Shown here: positions 18,504 through 27,785 of the stretch, in pieces
Numbering within the stretch: the first letter of the stretch is position 1
How the letters are laid out: each line of letters starts with the position of its first letter
Assembly: GCA_036651815.1 (NCBI GenBank)
Contig: JAVVXB010000024.1
Span: forward strand, 1-49,177
Source of the DNA: JAVVXB01 sp036651815
Lineage (GTDB): Bacteria; Bacillota; Clostridia; Christensenellales; CAG-138
Direction of reading: 5' to 3'
Length of the DNA stretch: 49,177 bases
Made by a program: the position numbers and the translations under genes
The notes under the pieces: generated by a model
The model's database searches: none
The model's input: the letters and a program-made list of their open reading frames with translations, nothing else
What the model was told of the DNA's origin: nothing

Positions 18504-21242
18504 ATGGATAAGGACGGTATACACGTGATGGAACGTATGGACGGAAGACCGGATCCCGATGCTTTGTTGGATGCGCTTGGCCATAAAGCGGATACAACGG
18601 GCAAGCTTTGCATTTACTTTGGCTACGCGGCGGGCGTCGGAAAGACCTATGCCATGCTGGACGATGCGCAGGAACAGTACAAATGCGGTGTCCGAGTTCT
18701 TGTCGGCTATGTGGAACCCCACACTCGCCCGGAGACCATGCATTTGATGGATGGTCTGCCGGCGTTACCGCCCAAGATGATTGCATACCGGGGAATTCAA
18801 CTCAAAGAATTTGATCTTGATGAAGCGTTGAAACGTAAGCCGTCGGTGATTCTTGTGGACGAGTTGGCGCATACCAATGCGCCGGGAACTCGAAATCGAA
18901 AGCGTTATCAGGATGTAGAAGAGCTGCTCAACGCTGGGATTGATGTGTACACAACGGTCAATGTTCAACATATTGAAAGCCTGAACGATGTGGTTTACGA
19001 TATGACCGGTGTCCGGGTGCAGGAGACTGTGCCCGATTATCTGTTCGATAGAGCAGATAAGATAAAACTAATCGATATTGAACCGGAAGCGCTGCTGATT
19101 CGTTTATCGGAAGGAAAGGTATACCGTTCGGAACAAGCGGCAACAGCCATGCAAAACTTTTTTGTGCGGGATAACCTCAAGCTGTTGCGTGAGGTTACCC
19201 TACGCAAGACCGCAGATAAAATTAGCAACGAAAATCAGAATGAACGTCATTTGGCTGCAAAGATGGCAAGTCCGAAGCTGCTAGTATGTTTTGGTTCATC
19301 GCCCTCCTCGGCAAAGTGCATTCGTTGGACGGCTCGTAGTGCAGAAGCATTTCACGCGCATTGGATCGCCGTTTATATTGAACATGTCCAAAGCGAAAAT
19401 CTGACGCTGGATCAGCAGAAAAATATTCGTGCCAATATGGGCCTTGCGGAGCGGTTGGGTGCAGAAGTTGTAACGCTGCAGGGCAATGATATTGCATTAA
19501 CCGTGGCCGAGTATGCAAAGCTCTGCGGAATTACAAACATTGTAATTGGGAAAAGCCGGGACAAACCGTCTTTTAAAACTTTTTTTGAAAGCGACCTTGA
19601 AGATAAATTAATTGCCCTACTTCCGAATATCGAAGTACATATCATTCCAGACAACGCGGGGCATCGCTTTTTTCGGCCGCCTCAGAAGCCGGTCGCCAGA
19701 AGGCCACTGAATCTCTCTTGGCATGATACGGCCAAGATGGCGGCACTGTTGGCGATTTCAACGTTATTATCATTGCTGCTGCATTTGGCTGGCTTGGACG
19801 GGCAAACGCTCATGCTTCCGTACATCCTGTCGGTACTGATTATATCCCGCATAACCAACGGATATGTTTATGGTGTGGCAGCTTCCGTGATTGCAACGTT
19901 GATGGTTGATTTTCTATTCACCGCGCCTAAGTATTCGTTTAAAATTAACGATCCGGAATATCCGATTGCCATGGTGGCCATGCTGTTGACAGCACTGATT
20001 ACTAGTGCAATGACCGTGCGTGTCAAGACACAGATGAAACTTGCGGTTGCGAGGGAACATCGAACCGAAGTGTTGCATGAGATCAACAAAAAACTGCTGA
20101 TAACCCGAGGAACAGAGCAGATTTGTGAGCTGATCAATGCGTATATTGTGCAGCTTTTCGGACGCTCCACAATCTTTTATACCGAGGATCCGGACAGTGG
20201 AAAGGACGGAAGTTTTGCACAGGCTACGGATGATGTGGATCTGTCAATGATGGCTGCTGAGAATGAGCGGGCCGTCGCTCATTGGACATTTATCAACCAA
20301 AAACGGGCGGGTGCTGGTACAGATACGCTGATGGGCGCCAAGGCGTTTTACCTTCCTGTCATTTCGCAGGGGCATGCGCTTGCTGCACTGGGTATTTCCT
20401 GCAACAAGGGAACCCTCACCCACGATGAACGTATGTTCCTTGGAATGATTGCATCCCAAGTGGCCATGGCACTGGAAAGGCAGCGACTATCGGATGAACA
20501 GCAAAAGATAATGATTACGTCGGAAAACGAAAAGATGCGGAGCAATCTGCTGCGCGCCATTTCCCACGATCTGCGTACACCGCTTACCGGTATCTTGGGC
20601 GCATGTTCTGCTGTTCGCGACAGCGCGGAGAAGTTGGATTCGGAAACCGAGGACAAAATGCTAGCCAGCATTCAGGATGAGGCGCAATGGCTGATTCGCA
20701 TGGTTGAGAATTTGCTTTCTGTGACCCGGATCAGCGAAGGCGCAGCGAGTATCCATAAAACAATGGAAGCTGTGGAGGAAGTGATTGGCGCTGCGGTATG
20801 CCGTGTGAAAAAACGCTTCTCAAGCCGTCAAATCCGCGTTACTGTGCCAGAAAAATTCATCGAAGTACCGATGGATGCAACGCTCATCGAACAGGTGATT
20901 ATTAATTTGCTGGAAAATGCGATTCGATTTTCGCCGGAAGAAACAGTGGTTGAAATACGCCTTCGTGAAGAAGGGATGTCTGCAGTATTGGAAGTACTCG
21001 ACAATGGTCATGGCGTTGCTGATGAGGATTTGCCCAATCTCTTCGACCCGCTGCTGCATGGAAAAAGTAAAACTGCAGATTCATCTCGTGGGATGGGCAT
21101 TGGGTTGTCCCTATGTATGTCCATCATACAGGCGCATGGAGGAAAACTGGAAGCGGAAAACCGTCGTGAAGGGGGCGCGGTCTTTCGGTTCACTCTTCCA
21201 ATGGAGAGGAGAGATGAAGAACGATGTCAACAAAGGCTTTGA
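18504..21242 (+). CDS. kdpD: Potassium sensor histidine kinase KdpD
   Basis: Membrane sensor kinase of the Kdp system; it phosphorylates KdpE when K+ is limiting. In order: a KdpD nucleotide-binding domain with Walker A GYAAGVGKT (residues 40-48) and VDELAHTNAPG; a universal-stress-protein-like domain (about 250-375); four close membrane helices of the DUF4118 type (about 410-500); a GAF-like region; and a histidine kinase core with the phospho-accepting His near residue 688 (ISHDLRTPL), an N-box (NLLENAIRFS) and a GMGIGLSLC box. The start is uncertain: no binding site precedes ATG 18504, whereas AAGGA at 18510-18514 could serve GTG 18525 or ATG 18528. Overlaps kdpE by 19 bases. Confidence 0.96.
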   Translation: MDKDGIHVMERMDGRPDPDALLDALGHKADTTGKLCIYFGYAAGVGKTYAMLDDAQEQYKCGVRVLVGYVEPHTRPETMHLMDGLPALPPKMIAYRGIQLKEFDLDEALKRKPSVILVDELAHTNAPGTRNRKRYQDVEELLNAGIDVYTTVNVQHIESLNDVVYDMTGVRVQETVPDYLFDRADKIKLIDIEPEALLIRLSEGKVYRSEQAATAMQNFFVRDNLKLLREVTLRKTADKISNENQNERHLAAKMASPKLLVCFGSSPSSAKCIRWTARSAEAFHAHWIAVYIEHVQSENLTLDQQKNIRANMGLAERLGAEVVTLQGNDIALTVAEYAKLCGITNIVIGKSRDKPSFKTFFESDLEDKLIALLPNIEVHIIPDNAGHRFFRPPQKPVARRPLNLSWHDTAKMAALLAISTLLSLLLHLAGLDGQTLMLPYILSVLIISRITNGYVYGVAASVIATLMVDFLFTAPKYSFKINDPEYPIAMVAMLLTALITSAMTVRVKTQMKLAVAREHRTEVLHEINKKLLITRGTEQICELINAYIVQLFGRSTIFYTEDPDSGKDGSFAQATDDVDLSMMAAENERAVAHWTFINQKRAGAGTDTLMGAKAFYLPVISQGHALAALGISCNKGTLTHDERMFLGMIASQVAMALERQRLSDEQQKIMITSENEKMRSNLLRAISHDLRTPLTGILGACSAVRDSAEKLDSETEDKMLASIQDEAQWLIRMVENLLSVTRISEGAASIHKTMEAVEEVIGAAVCRVKKRFSSRQIRVTVPEKFIEVPMDATLIEQVIINLLENAIRFSPEETVVEIRLREEGMSAVLEVLDNGHGVADEDLPNLFDPLLHGKSKTADSSRGMGIGLSLCMSIIQAHGGKLEAENRREGGAVFRFTLPMERRDEERCQQRL

Positions 21243-21925
21243 TTCTCGTTGTGGAGGACGACGCAACCATCAGCGGTTTTATTTCCACGGTTTTGATGTC
21301 CAATGGATATCGGGTGATTACTGCCGGCACGGGGGAAGAGGCGTTGTCATTAACGGCATCTCACGTACCTGATCTGATCCTGTTGGATCTGGGACTGCCC
21401 GATATGGACGGTACAGCGGTACTAAAACAAATACGTCAGTGGTTTAAAATACCGATTGTTGTGGTCTCTGCCCGTGGACATGAACGGGAAAAAGTGGAGG
21501 CACTGGATCTTGGCGCGGATGATTACATGGTAAAGCCATTCGGAACAGGCGAACTGCTTGCACGCATGCGGACAGAGCTTCGTCATAGTACGTCCGGAAT
21601 GACGAATTATGCGGGCAATGAACCTTTTTCCGTTGGTGAGCTTACAGTGGATTATGAGAAGAGAAATGTTACACTCGCGGGAGAATTGTTGCACCTGACA
21701 CCGACGGAATACAAGATTCTGGTGCTGCTATCAAAGAATGCGGGCAAGGTACTGACTCACGATTATATCATCAAAGATATTTGGGGGCTTTATGCCAACG
21801 AAAGCCATACATTGCGTGTCAACATGGCAAATTTACGAAGAAAGATTGAGAAAAATCCTGGAGAACCACAATATATTCAGACGGAAACAGGTGTTGGATA
21901 CCGCCTGACGGATGAGATGCGATGA
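21224..21925 (+). CDS. kdpE: Response regulator KdpE
   Basis: OmpR/PhoB-family response regulator that activates kdp transcription when phosphorylated by KdpD. The receiver domain has the acidic pair E11-D12, the phospho-accepting Asp55 (LILLDLGLPDMDG) and the conserved Lys in VKPFGTGEL. The C-terminal winged-helix DNA-binding domain begins near residue 130, with LTPTEYKILVLL and VNMANLRRKIE. Length 233 residues. It overlaps the end of kdpD, which suggests translational coupling. Confidence 0.97.
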   Translation: MSTKALILVVEDDATISGFISTVLMSNGYRVITAGTGEEALSLTASHVPDLILLDLGLPDMDGTAVLKQIRQWFKIPIVVVSARGHEREKVEALDLGADDYMVKPFGTGELLARMRTELRHSTSGMTNYAGNEPFSVGELTVDYEKRNVTLAGELLHLTPTEYKILVLLSKNAGKVLTHDYIIKDIWGLYANESHTLRVNMANLRRKIEKNPGEPQYIQTETGVGYRLTDEMR

Positions 21926-22039
21926 TTTGTTGCAATATATAAACGATTGGGATTGATTACTTGCGTATGATCAACGGTTCAAGTAGTATATTAGTATATT
22001 GTGAAACGATAAATTCCAATTTTGAGGGAGTGGGAACAA

Positions 22040-22399
22040 ATGAACGGGAAAGATATAACCGCCAAGCTGAAAGACTGGGGATGCGACACGAAATCTGCGC
22101 TGGAGCGGTTTGTAGGCGATCAATCGCTCTATGAGGAGTGTACATTGATCTTCTATCGAGATAAGGATTTTTCTGCGCTGGCTGAGCATCTCAAAAATGA
22201 GGATGTAAAAGCTGCTTTTAACAGTGCACATACGCTAAAAGGAGTTGCAGCAAACTTGGGACTGACGCCGATCTGTCAGATCATCAACAAGATTGTTGAA
22301 TTGCTGCGCAATGGTTCTATAGATGAAGTCATGCCATATTATACAGAGTTAATGCTTATGCGCGAGACGTATGCACGTTTGATTGGTGTAAAAGAATAG
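22040..22399 (+). CDS. Stand-alone Hpt (histidine phosphotransfer) domain protein
   Basis: A 119-residue protein consisting of a single Hpt four-helix domain. The signature AFNSAHTLKGVAANLGL contains the phospho-accepting His. Hpt proteins relay phosphate between a receiver and another histidine or receiver domain. The ATG at 22040 is chosen because AGGGAG at 22025-22030 lies nine bases before it. It lies 114 bases after kdpE on the same strand, but KdpD-KdpE is a direct two-component pair, so a role in Kdp signalling is not implied. The partner kinase is not in the window. Confidence 0.85.
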   Translation: MNGKDITAKLKDWGCDTKSALERFVGDQSLYEECTLIFYRDKDFSALAEHLKNEDVKAAFNSAHTLKGVAANLGLTPICQIINKIVELLRNGSIDEVMPYYTELMLMRETYARLIGVKE

Positions 22400-22447
22400 T
22401 TTCTCCTCCTACTAAATGAAGGCGTATTAGGGCGTATTAAAAAGAGA

Positions 22448-22475
22448 CTGCCACTTGATAGGCAGCCTTTTTTTT
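22448..22475. terminator. Terminator between Hpt and lipoprotein genes
   Basis: CTGCC (22448-22452) pairs with GGCAG (22461-22465) around an 8-base loop, followed by eight T (22468-22475). Flanking A-rich sequence (aaaaagaga) may let it act for the convergent minus-strand gene too. Confidence 0.8.
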
Positions 22476-22503
22476 AATTAAAAACTTCGTTTAGCAAAGA
22501 GAT

Positions 22504-23025
22504 TTACGGGTTGAGTTTGATTTGTTCAACCGGCAAAAAAAACGTTTTTACGTCCCAAACAAAATCCATCATGCGGACGTCAATATCGGTGCTGATTTCC
22601 GCGTAGATAGAATTTGTACCAGTCTCAAGCTGTGTGGAACCACTTGCGTTATGAATGGTGCCTTGACCACAAATTTTTCCGGTATCCGTATAATACACAA
22701 TGTCCACACGACCATCTAACGCTGTAGGATACGCATTGACACACACACCGTCCAAAAATGTGCCGTCATCATATTCATAGACGCGTAAGTCGCCAAAGGA
22801 AAGAAATTGAAAATAATGGTTTTCAGAGTAGATAACATTCCCAAGTAGATCTGTCGGCTGTGGTTCGGCCGTGATTTCAGCATGAAACGCATCCGGTAAT
22901 GGTGTAGGGGATGCGGATGGCGTTGGGGTTCCGGTGACTTGCGGTACTGCGTTGTCACAACCGATAAAGGCCAGAAGCAGTAGCAAAATCGCAGCGCAGC
23001 TCAAAATGAGGAATGCTTTTTTCAT
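22504..23025 (-). CDS. Predicted lipoprotein, unknown function
   Basis: A 173-residue protein with a lipoprotein signal: basic start MKK, hydrophobic core, and a lipobox ending at Cys23 (LAFIGC). A Thr/Pro/Ser linker (TGTPTPSASPTPLP) follows and tethers a small globular domain of about 120 residues that I do not recognise. GGAG stands before the ATG, and the start overlaps the pncB stop as ATGA, so it is the third gene of an lgt-pncB-lipoprotein operon. It should be a substrate of lipid modification by an Lgt enzyme, of interest because the Lgt homologue in the same operon looks inactive. Confidence 0.75.
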   Translation of the reverse strand: MKKAFLILSCAAILLLLLAFIGCDNAVPQVTGTPTPSASPTPLPDAFHAEITAEPQPTDLLGNVIYSENHYFQFLSFGDLRVYEYDDGTFLDGVCVNAYPTALDGRVDIVYYTDTGKICGQGTIHNASGSTQLETGTNSIYAEISTDIDVRMMDFVWDVKTFFLPVEQIKLNP

Positions 23026-24455
23026 TTACGATCTCCTAATAGCGAATGGATGAGTTCATCCTTCAACTGGTACAATTCATCCGATAGGTCGACTTTATAG
23101 GTATGGGGCATCTGAAAACGCTTATATTCATCCCACATAGAGGCATTTTCCGCACGTGCATAAGCCTGAATTTGCTTGACATCCGGTGATGTATAGACTT
23201 GCTTGCCATTCTTAAAGACGGGTACAAGCAATTCACGCACGGTAAAATCGGTTAGCACCATCTGCTTGTAGGTTTGGATCGGATCAAAAATGCGCAACGG
23301 CTTTGTTTGATCAATGACCTCATGATCTAGCGCAATCATATCGGCAATGGCCATCCCTTGCTGATCGTAGAGCCGGAAAACCTTTTTATAGCCGGGGTTT
23401 GTAACCTTAGCAGCGTTGTCGCTGAGTTTAATTTTGGGAAATATTTTACCATTTATAATCTCCGCGGACATTTTGTACACGCCGCCTAAAGCCGGGTTAT
23501 CCTGACTCGTAATCAAGCGTGTACCGACGCCCCAGACGGTAATGGTGCTTCCCTGTGTTTTGAGGTCGCGAATGACATATTCATCCAGATCACTGGATGC
23601 AGCGATCTTAGCATTGGGATAGCCCGCGTCATCGAGCATTTTGCGTGCTTTTTTGCTAAGATACGCGAGGTCGCCACTATCTAAACGAATGCCAACGGGT
23701 TCATGACCAGCTGCCCGCAGTTCATCAAACACCTGAATGGCATTGGGCACGCCGCTTCGGATGGTATCATAGGTATCCACAAGCAACAGGCAGGTATCCG
23801 GGAATATCTTTGCGTAGGCGCGGAAAGAAGATATTTCGTCAGGAAAGCTCATGACCCAGCTGTGCGCATGTGTGCCAGAGACCGGCACGTCAAACATTTG
23901 GCCGGTCAATACATTGCTGGTTGCATTGCATCCGCCAATGATGGCAGCGCGTGCGCCATAGATTCCAGCATCGGCACCTTGCGCGCGGCGCAGGCCAAAC
24001 TCCAGTACGGAATCCCCACTGGCTGCATAACAAATGCGGCTGGCTTTTGTAGCAATCAGCGTTTGATGATTGACAAATGTAAGCAGTGCCGTCTCTACCA
24101 ACTGAGCCTGCATGATCGGCGCCCGTACGCGCAGCAAAGGCTCATACGGAAACACAATCGTGCCCTCAGGCATGCCGTAAATATCTCCAGTAAACTTCAA
24201 TTGTCCAAGATAGGTCAGAAAATCCTCATCAAACAGGTTCAAAGAACGCAGGTATGCAAGATCGTATTCATCAAAGTGCAGTTGATTGATATAGTTGATG
24301 ACGCTGTCTAAGCCAGCCATCACCTCGTATACAATTTCCTCTTTGGGTCGGAAGAACAGATCGAAAACGGCTTCGTTTTCCTGCATGTTTTCCTTGAAAT
24401 AGCCATACATCATGGTCAATTGATATAAATCGGTCAGCATAGTCAGATTGCGCAT
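23022..24455 (-). CDS. pncB: Nicotinate phosphoribosyltransferase
   Basis: Converts nicotinate and PRPP to nicotinate mononucleotide in NAD salvage. Family features are the N-terminal NLTMLTDLYQLTMMYGYF, the phospho-histidine region GTHAHSWVMSFP, RLDSGDLAYLSKKAR and GVGTRLITSQDNPALGGVYKM. The ATG at 24455 is preferred because GGAGGA lies just before it and the family N-terminus follows directly; an upstream ATG at 24494 would add 13 residues and has only a poorly spaced AAGG. Length 477 residues, as expected for the Gram-positive form. Likely co-transcribed with the lgt-like gene upstream. Confidence 0.95.
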   Translation of the reverse strand: MRNLTMLTDLYQLTMMYGYFKENMQENEAVFDLFFRPKEEIVYEVMAGLDSVINYINQLHFDEYDLAYLRSLNLFDEDFLTYLGQLKFTGDIYGMPEGTIVFPYEPLLRVRAPIMQAQLVETALLTFVNHQTLIATKASRICYAASGDSVLEFGLRRAQGADAGIYGARAAIIGGCNATSNVLTGQMFDVPVSGTHAHSWVMSFPDEISSFRAYAKIFPDTCLLLVDTYDTIRSGVPNAIQVFDELRAAGHEPVGIRLDSGDLAYLSKKARKMLDDAGYPNAKIAASSDLDEYVIRDLKTQGSTITVWGVGTRLITSQDNPALGGVYKMSAEIINGKIFPKIKLSDNAAKVTNPGYKKVFRLYDQQGMAIADMIALDHEVIDQTKPLRIFDPIQTYKQMVLTDFTVRELLVPVFKNGKQVYTSPDVKQIQAYARAENASMWDEYKRFQMPHTYKVDLSDELYQLKDELIHSLLGDRK

Positions 24456-24496
24456 CTCTTTTTCCTCCGTACAACGCTGTGTAATTGTTTCCATCC

Positions 24497-25459
24497 TTAA
24501 TTGGTTTCCTTTCCATTGTGTTCTTCAGTTTCTTCCACATCCACTTCATTGTGGTTTAAAGCGGTAGAGAGAGACATTTGTGTGTCGGGCGACTGATCCG
24601 CAGCAGGAACCTTTGCCAAAATGGACAATGGTTCGATAGATTCAGCCGTAGGAATTTGCTTCTTTTTAGCCAGCTTTACAATCATCAACGCTACTGCAAA
24701 TAGAATGAGCAACAAACAAACCAACTGCGATGCACGCACATTGCCATACAGACAAGGAACATCCGTACGTAAGAACTCAAATACCCCATGTCCAAACCCA
24801 AAAAGCAGGAGATAACTCGAAAAAACAATTCCATCCTGCTTGACCCGTTTCCGCATGAAAAACCAGAGGAAGGAAAACATGAATAGATACCAGATGCACT
24901 CATAGAAGAACGTCGCATAATGAATGGTATCAAAGCGTTCGATGAGTACCGAAAATGGGAACCATTGTAGGGCATCGTTCATAACTTGCGGACCATATCC
25001 CTGCTGCTGGAAGAAATCACCCCATATGACAATTCCTTGCGCGAGGGCAAGTCCTGGCACGATGGTATCTGCAAGTCGAAAAAACGGGATTTTTTGCTTA
25101 TGTGCATAAAGTATCAAGCCGACGAGAACAAACAGCACAGCCCCATAAACCGATAGCCCGCCATCCCAGATATAGAGCATGCTGATAGGATTGCTTTGAA
25201 AGGCGGACAAGTTCATTGCAATATACAACAACCGTGCACCGATTAACCCACAGGGAATACTGATCAAACACAGATCGACCGAAGTATCCGAAGCGAGGTG
25301 TTTGCGCGCTGCTTCTACGTGTGCAAACGCAATGGTGACCAGTATTCCAACTGCAAGCAAAATACCGTACCAAAAGACAGAAAGATCTCCGATACGGAAA
25401 GCGACATCGCTTGGGAGCTTCATAGCTGCCAGTGATAGGATAGAACCATATGCAGACAT
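24497..25459 (-). CDS. lgt: Prolipoprotein diacylglyceryl transferase homologue with altered active site
   Basis: Lgt transfers diacylglycerol from phosphatidylglycerol to the lipobox cysteine of prolipoproteins in the membrane. The fold is recognisable: RIGDLSVFWYGILLAVGIL, GARLLYI, IWDGGLSVYG, ADTIVPGLALAQ, TFFYEC, FGHGVFEFLRTD, and about seven membrane helices. The signature normally read as GRWGNFxNxE is VIWGDFFQQQ here (residues 144-153): the invariant Arg is Ile145, Asn is Asp148, the next Asn is Gln151 and Glu is Gln153. An acidic 50-residue tail follows the last helix. GGAGGTGG before the ATG fixes the start. It may be an inactive or repurposed paralogue, with a genuine Lgt elsewhere in the genome. 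Confidence 0.8.
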   Translation of the reverse strand: MSAYGSILSLAAMKLPSDVAFRIGDLSVFWYGILLAVGILVTIAFAHVEAARKHLASDTSVDLCLISIPCGLIGARLLYIAMNLSAFQSNPISMLYIWDGGLSVYGAVLFVLVGLILYAHKQKIPFFRLADTIVPGLALAQGIVIWGDFFQQQGYGPQVMNDALQWFPFSVLIERFDTIHYATFFYECIWYLFMFSFLWFFMRKRVKQDGIVFSSYLLLFGFGHGVFEFLRTDVPCLYGNVRASQLVCLLLILFAVALMIVKLAKKKQIPTAESIEPLSILAKVPAADQSPDTQMSLSTALNHNEVDVEETEEHNGKETN

Positions 25460-25864
25460 ATTTCCACCTCCACCGGATTGTAATTAAATCAATTATACAG
25501 CAATCTGTCCGTGAAGAAAAGGATGGGAATGGAACAGGTTTGTAAATTAACAAAGGATCTTCATTTGAGACGAACAGAAACAGGGATTTTTTCAGACTGC
25601 CATGAAAGGAAAACGAGAATTTGACGGATGCGCCCTATGGGAAACATCCCGTGCAGGGTGAAACGGTTGCTTTGCTCCGTTTTTACACATTGTAAAAGCC
25701 TCGAGGCATGCGCTGCAATCGAGGCTTTTCAAACTGAATGTGCCGTTATTTGGGGTGGAACAAGCAGCTTGTTTTGCAAAAGCAAAGGGATTGCTGCCAT
25801 TTTGGGATATTCACTGAGCAGTCACAGATTCACGCAACCGTTTACAAAATCAGATGAACCCTGT
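25460..25864. other. Intergenic region between VanW-type and lgt-like genes
   Basis: This 405-base stretch holds no convincing gene. It contains a TATAAT -10 on the minus strand (25497-25492) suited to the lgt-like gene, though its -35 is weak. It also contains the terminator of the VanW gene and a cre/LacI-like sequence (reverse strand TGTAAACGGTTGCG at 25846-25833) that has no start codon in a sensible position. A possible 100-codon plus-strand frame across it is not supported by a binding site and runs through the terminator. Confidence 0.5.
25694..25729. terminator. Terminator downstream of the VanW/G5 gene
   Basis: Perfect 11-base arms, AAAAGCCTCGA (25694-25704) and TCGAGGCTTTT (25719-25729), enclose a 14-base loop. 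The AAAA and TTTT ends would give U-tracts in either direction. It lies 135 bases beyond the stop of the minus-strand VanW gene. Confidence 0.8.
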
Positions 25865-27625
25865 TTAGCCGAAAGACTCCGCGTTTGCAGTGATCACCGG
25901 ATCTGCGGTGATGATCGGATTGGGGTTTGATGGAATACCACCTGGATCCGGCGTATGCGATGGTGGTGCTGGCGTATATACAGGCTCTTGCGTAGGGGTA
26001 TACTGTGGCTCAGGGGAAGGGCTTGGACCAATCCAAATTTCGCCCGAAAACGCTTTGTAAGTGGAGAGCGCCAAGGGTTCGCTCCGCACGAGCTTACCAT
26101 CTTTATAATAGTTTTTGTAGGATTGATACTGGTAACCTTTACGTGCGGAAACCTTAACTACACTTTCGCCTGGCGCAATTGTGCCGTCAATAACAAGCAC
26201 CTCGACGGGTAAGCCGTCCGGTTCATAGACGGCGGTCTGTTTGCTGGAGAGCTTGATCTCATCATATTCGTTTGTTGCGAATGGAACGCCCCATATTTCG
26301 AACGTAAGCTTTTTATTGTCCACCGTGTAGCCAAAGATTACAAGGTCGCTTGTGGTGTTGTTTTTAAACTTAAAGTCTATGATGTTGCCGACGGAGTTGA
26401 TGGTCGCGTCCAATCCCTTTTCAATGTAGCCCACAGGCATGCTGTGATTGCGACGGAAAACAATTTCTAAATCGGCTTTGAGCACGGCATTATAGAGCGT
26501 TGTTGAGAGCTGGCAGACACCGCCGCCGGCCTGTGGAACGACTGCACCGCTTTCATATGCGTTGGCTGTTTTCCATCCGTTGGCGGTTGTACGCGTGCCA
26601 AGGGCATCGTTTGTAGAGAAAACTTCATCGGGCTTGAGTATCGTGCCGTTGATCATGCCGGCACCTTTGCGGACGTTGTATTTGCGGTCGGATGTACTAT
26701 CGGCAAAATTGGTTGTGAAACTGGCACGTTTGACATATTTGCCAGTGAGCATGTCCTTTGTCACAATTGGATTTGTTTCCAAGACGGGAATTGCAATCGG
26801 GGCGAAGTTTTTATTCAAAATTGCATTCGTGATGGTCTGCATCAGTATATCCTGTTGTACGGTTACGCCGATAACCTCGTTTCCAAACACGATGGTGTGC
26901 GCTTCGGTATCTACACTGGATACGGAGGCGTCCTTGGCGGGCGTATCGACCAACGCTGCGATTTCGGCTACCCGTGTGCTGAGCGAGGATAAGTCAAAAC
27001 TGGCCGTTAGGGAAAAGGTACGACCATTGGTTTTGATATCTTCCGATTCGGTTTTCATGGCAGTATAATCGCCGGTTTTACCGAGACGGTATGCATCCGC
27101 AAGCACGGTTTCTAAATTATTGGATGTGGCGATCGGGCTTAGATCAATGGAATAAAGTTTGTCGCGATAGGTAAGCTGAAGTTCGCCCAGCGCATGGGCG
27201 GATTGAACGGCTGGCTGAAGCGCGGCGCGTGCCTGCTCCATGTTCATGCCGCCAATGGAAATGCCATCAACCGTGATTCCATCGACAAACACAGTAGAGT
27301 TAGCCATTGCTTCAAATTCAGCTTTTTCCTGCTCTTGTTGCAGACGGATTGCTTCCTCTTGTGCAATTTGGGCTGCAATTTCCGCAGCCTGTCTTTTCTG
27401 ATTGGATACAAAAAAATACACAAGAATAATGGTTGCAACTGCGATGACGCAGCAAAACAACACAATGATGGCTGATTTACGTTGCTTTTCCTTGCGGTTA
27501 AACAGCGGCTCATCGTCCGGAATGTCATCGAATCCGGGATCCTCAATGGGCTCGAGGTAGACTTCCGGGTACGTATCCTCGTCCCGCCGTGCAGAACGTT
27601 GGATGTTCCGCTTATGATCCTTCAT
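25865..27625 (-). CDS. VanW-family membrane-anchored cell-wall protein with G5 domain
   Basis: A large surface protein of the YoaR/VanW group. Residues 1-48 are a charged cytoplasmic head, about 50-73 a single membrane helix (SAIIVLFCCVIAVATIILVYFFV), followed by a Gln/Glu/Ala-rich stalk and a putative peptidoglycan-binding region with repeated beta-rich units. The VanW domain (about 310-440) carries the hallmark GGGVCQLSTTLYNAVLKADL and the RNHSMPVGYIEKGLDA segment. A G5-like domain (about 460-530) and a Pro/Thr-rich C-terminal tail end the protein. At 586 residues it is typical. The job is likely cell-wall binding or remodelling; vancomycin resistance is not implied. GGAGGAG precedes the ATG. 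Confidence 0.87.
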   Translation of the reverse strand: MKDHKRNIQRSARRDEDTYPEVYLEPIEDPGFDDIPDDEPLFNRKEKQRKSAIIVLFCCVIAVATIILVYFFVSNQKRQAAEIAAQIAQEEAIRLQQEQEKAEFEAMANSTVFVDGITVDGISIGGMNMEQARAALQPAVQSAHALGELQLTYRDKLYSIDLSPIATSNNLETVLADAYRLGKTGDYTAMKTESEDIKTNGRTFSLTASFDLSSLSTRVAEIAALVDTPAKDASVSSVDTEAHTIVFGNEVIGVTVQQDILMQTITNAILNKNFAPIAIPVLETNPIVTKDMLTGKYVKRASFTTNFADSTSDRKYNVRKGAGMINGTILKPDEVFSTNDALGTRTTANGWKTANAYESGAVVPQAGGGVCQLSTTLYNAVLKADLEIVFRRNHSMPVGYIEKGLDATINSVGNIIDFKFKNNTTSDLVIFGYTVDNKKLTFEIWGVPFATNEYDEIKLSSKQTAVYEPDGLPVEVLVIDGTIAPGESVVKVSARKGYQYQSYKNYYKDGKLVRSEPLALSTYKAFSGEIWIGPSPSPEPQYTPTQEPVYTPAPPSHTPDPGGIPSNPNPIITADPVITANAESFG

Positions 27626-27785
27626 GCAGAGCTCCTCCTTGAATCGTTACAGTGAACATTGTACTTGATTATGGGTTTGATTGCATCTTTTTCCGCACCC
27701 AAGCTGATAATTGTTACAAAATGTTCATCAGATATTTTCACATCAGACGAAAAAAATAGTGGTAAAAACAAGGAAAAACATGAAA

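Noticed and set aside
23703..24311. 202-codon plus-strand frame antisense to pncB
   Set aside because: Shadow of the conserved pncB gene, with no promoter or binding site of its own.
25628..25930. 100-codon plus-strand frame in the gap beside the VanW gene
   Set aside because: It runs through a perfect terminator stem and into the 3' end of the VanW gene, and its start has no binding site.
25865..27625. VanW domain taken as evidence of vancomycin resistance
   Set aside because: VanW-domain proteins are common surface proteins in Firmicutes and no vanA/vanB-type ligase or vanX/vanH gene is nearby.
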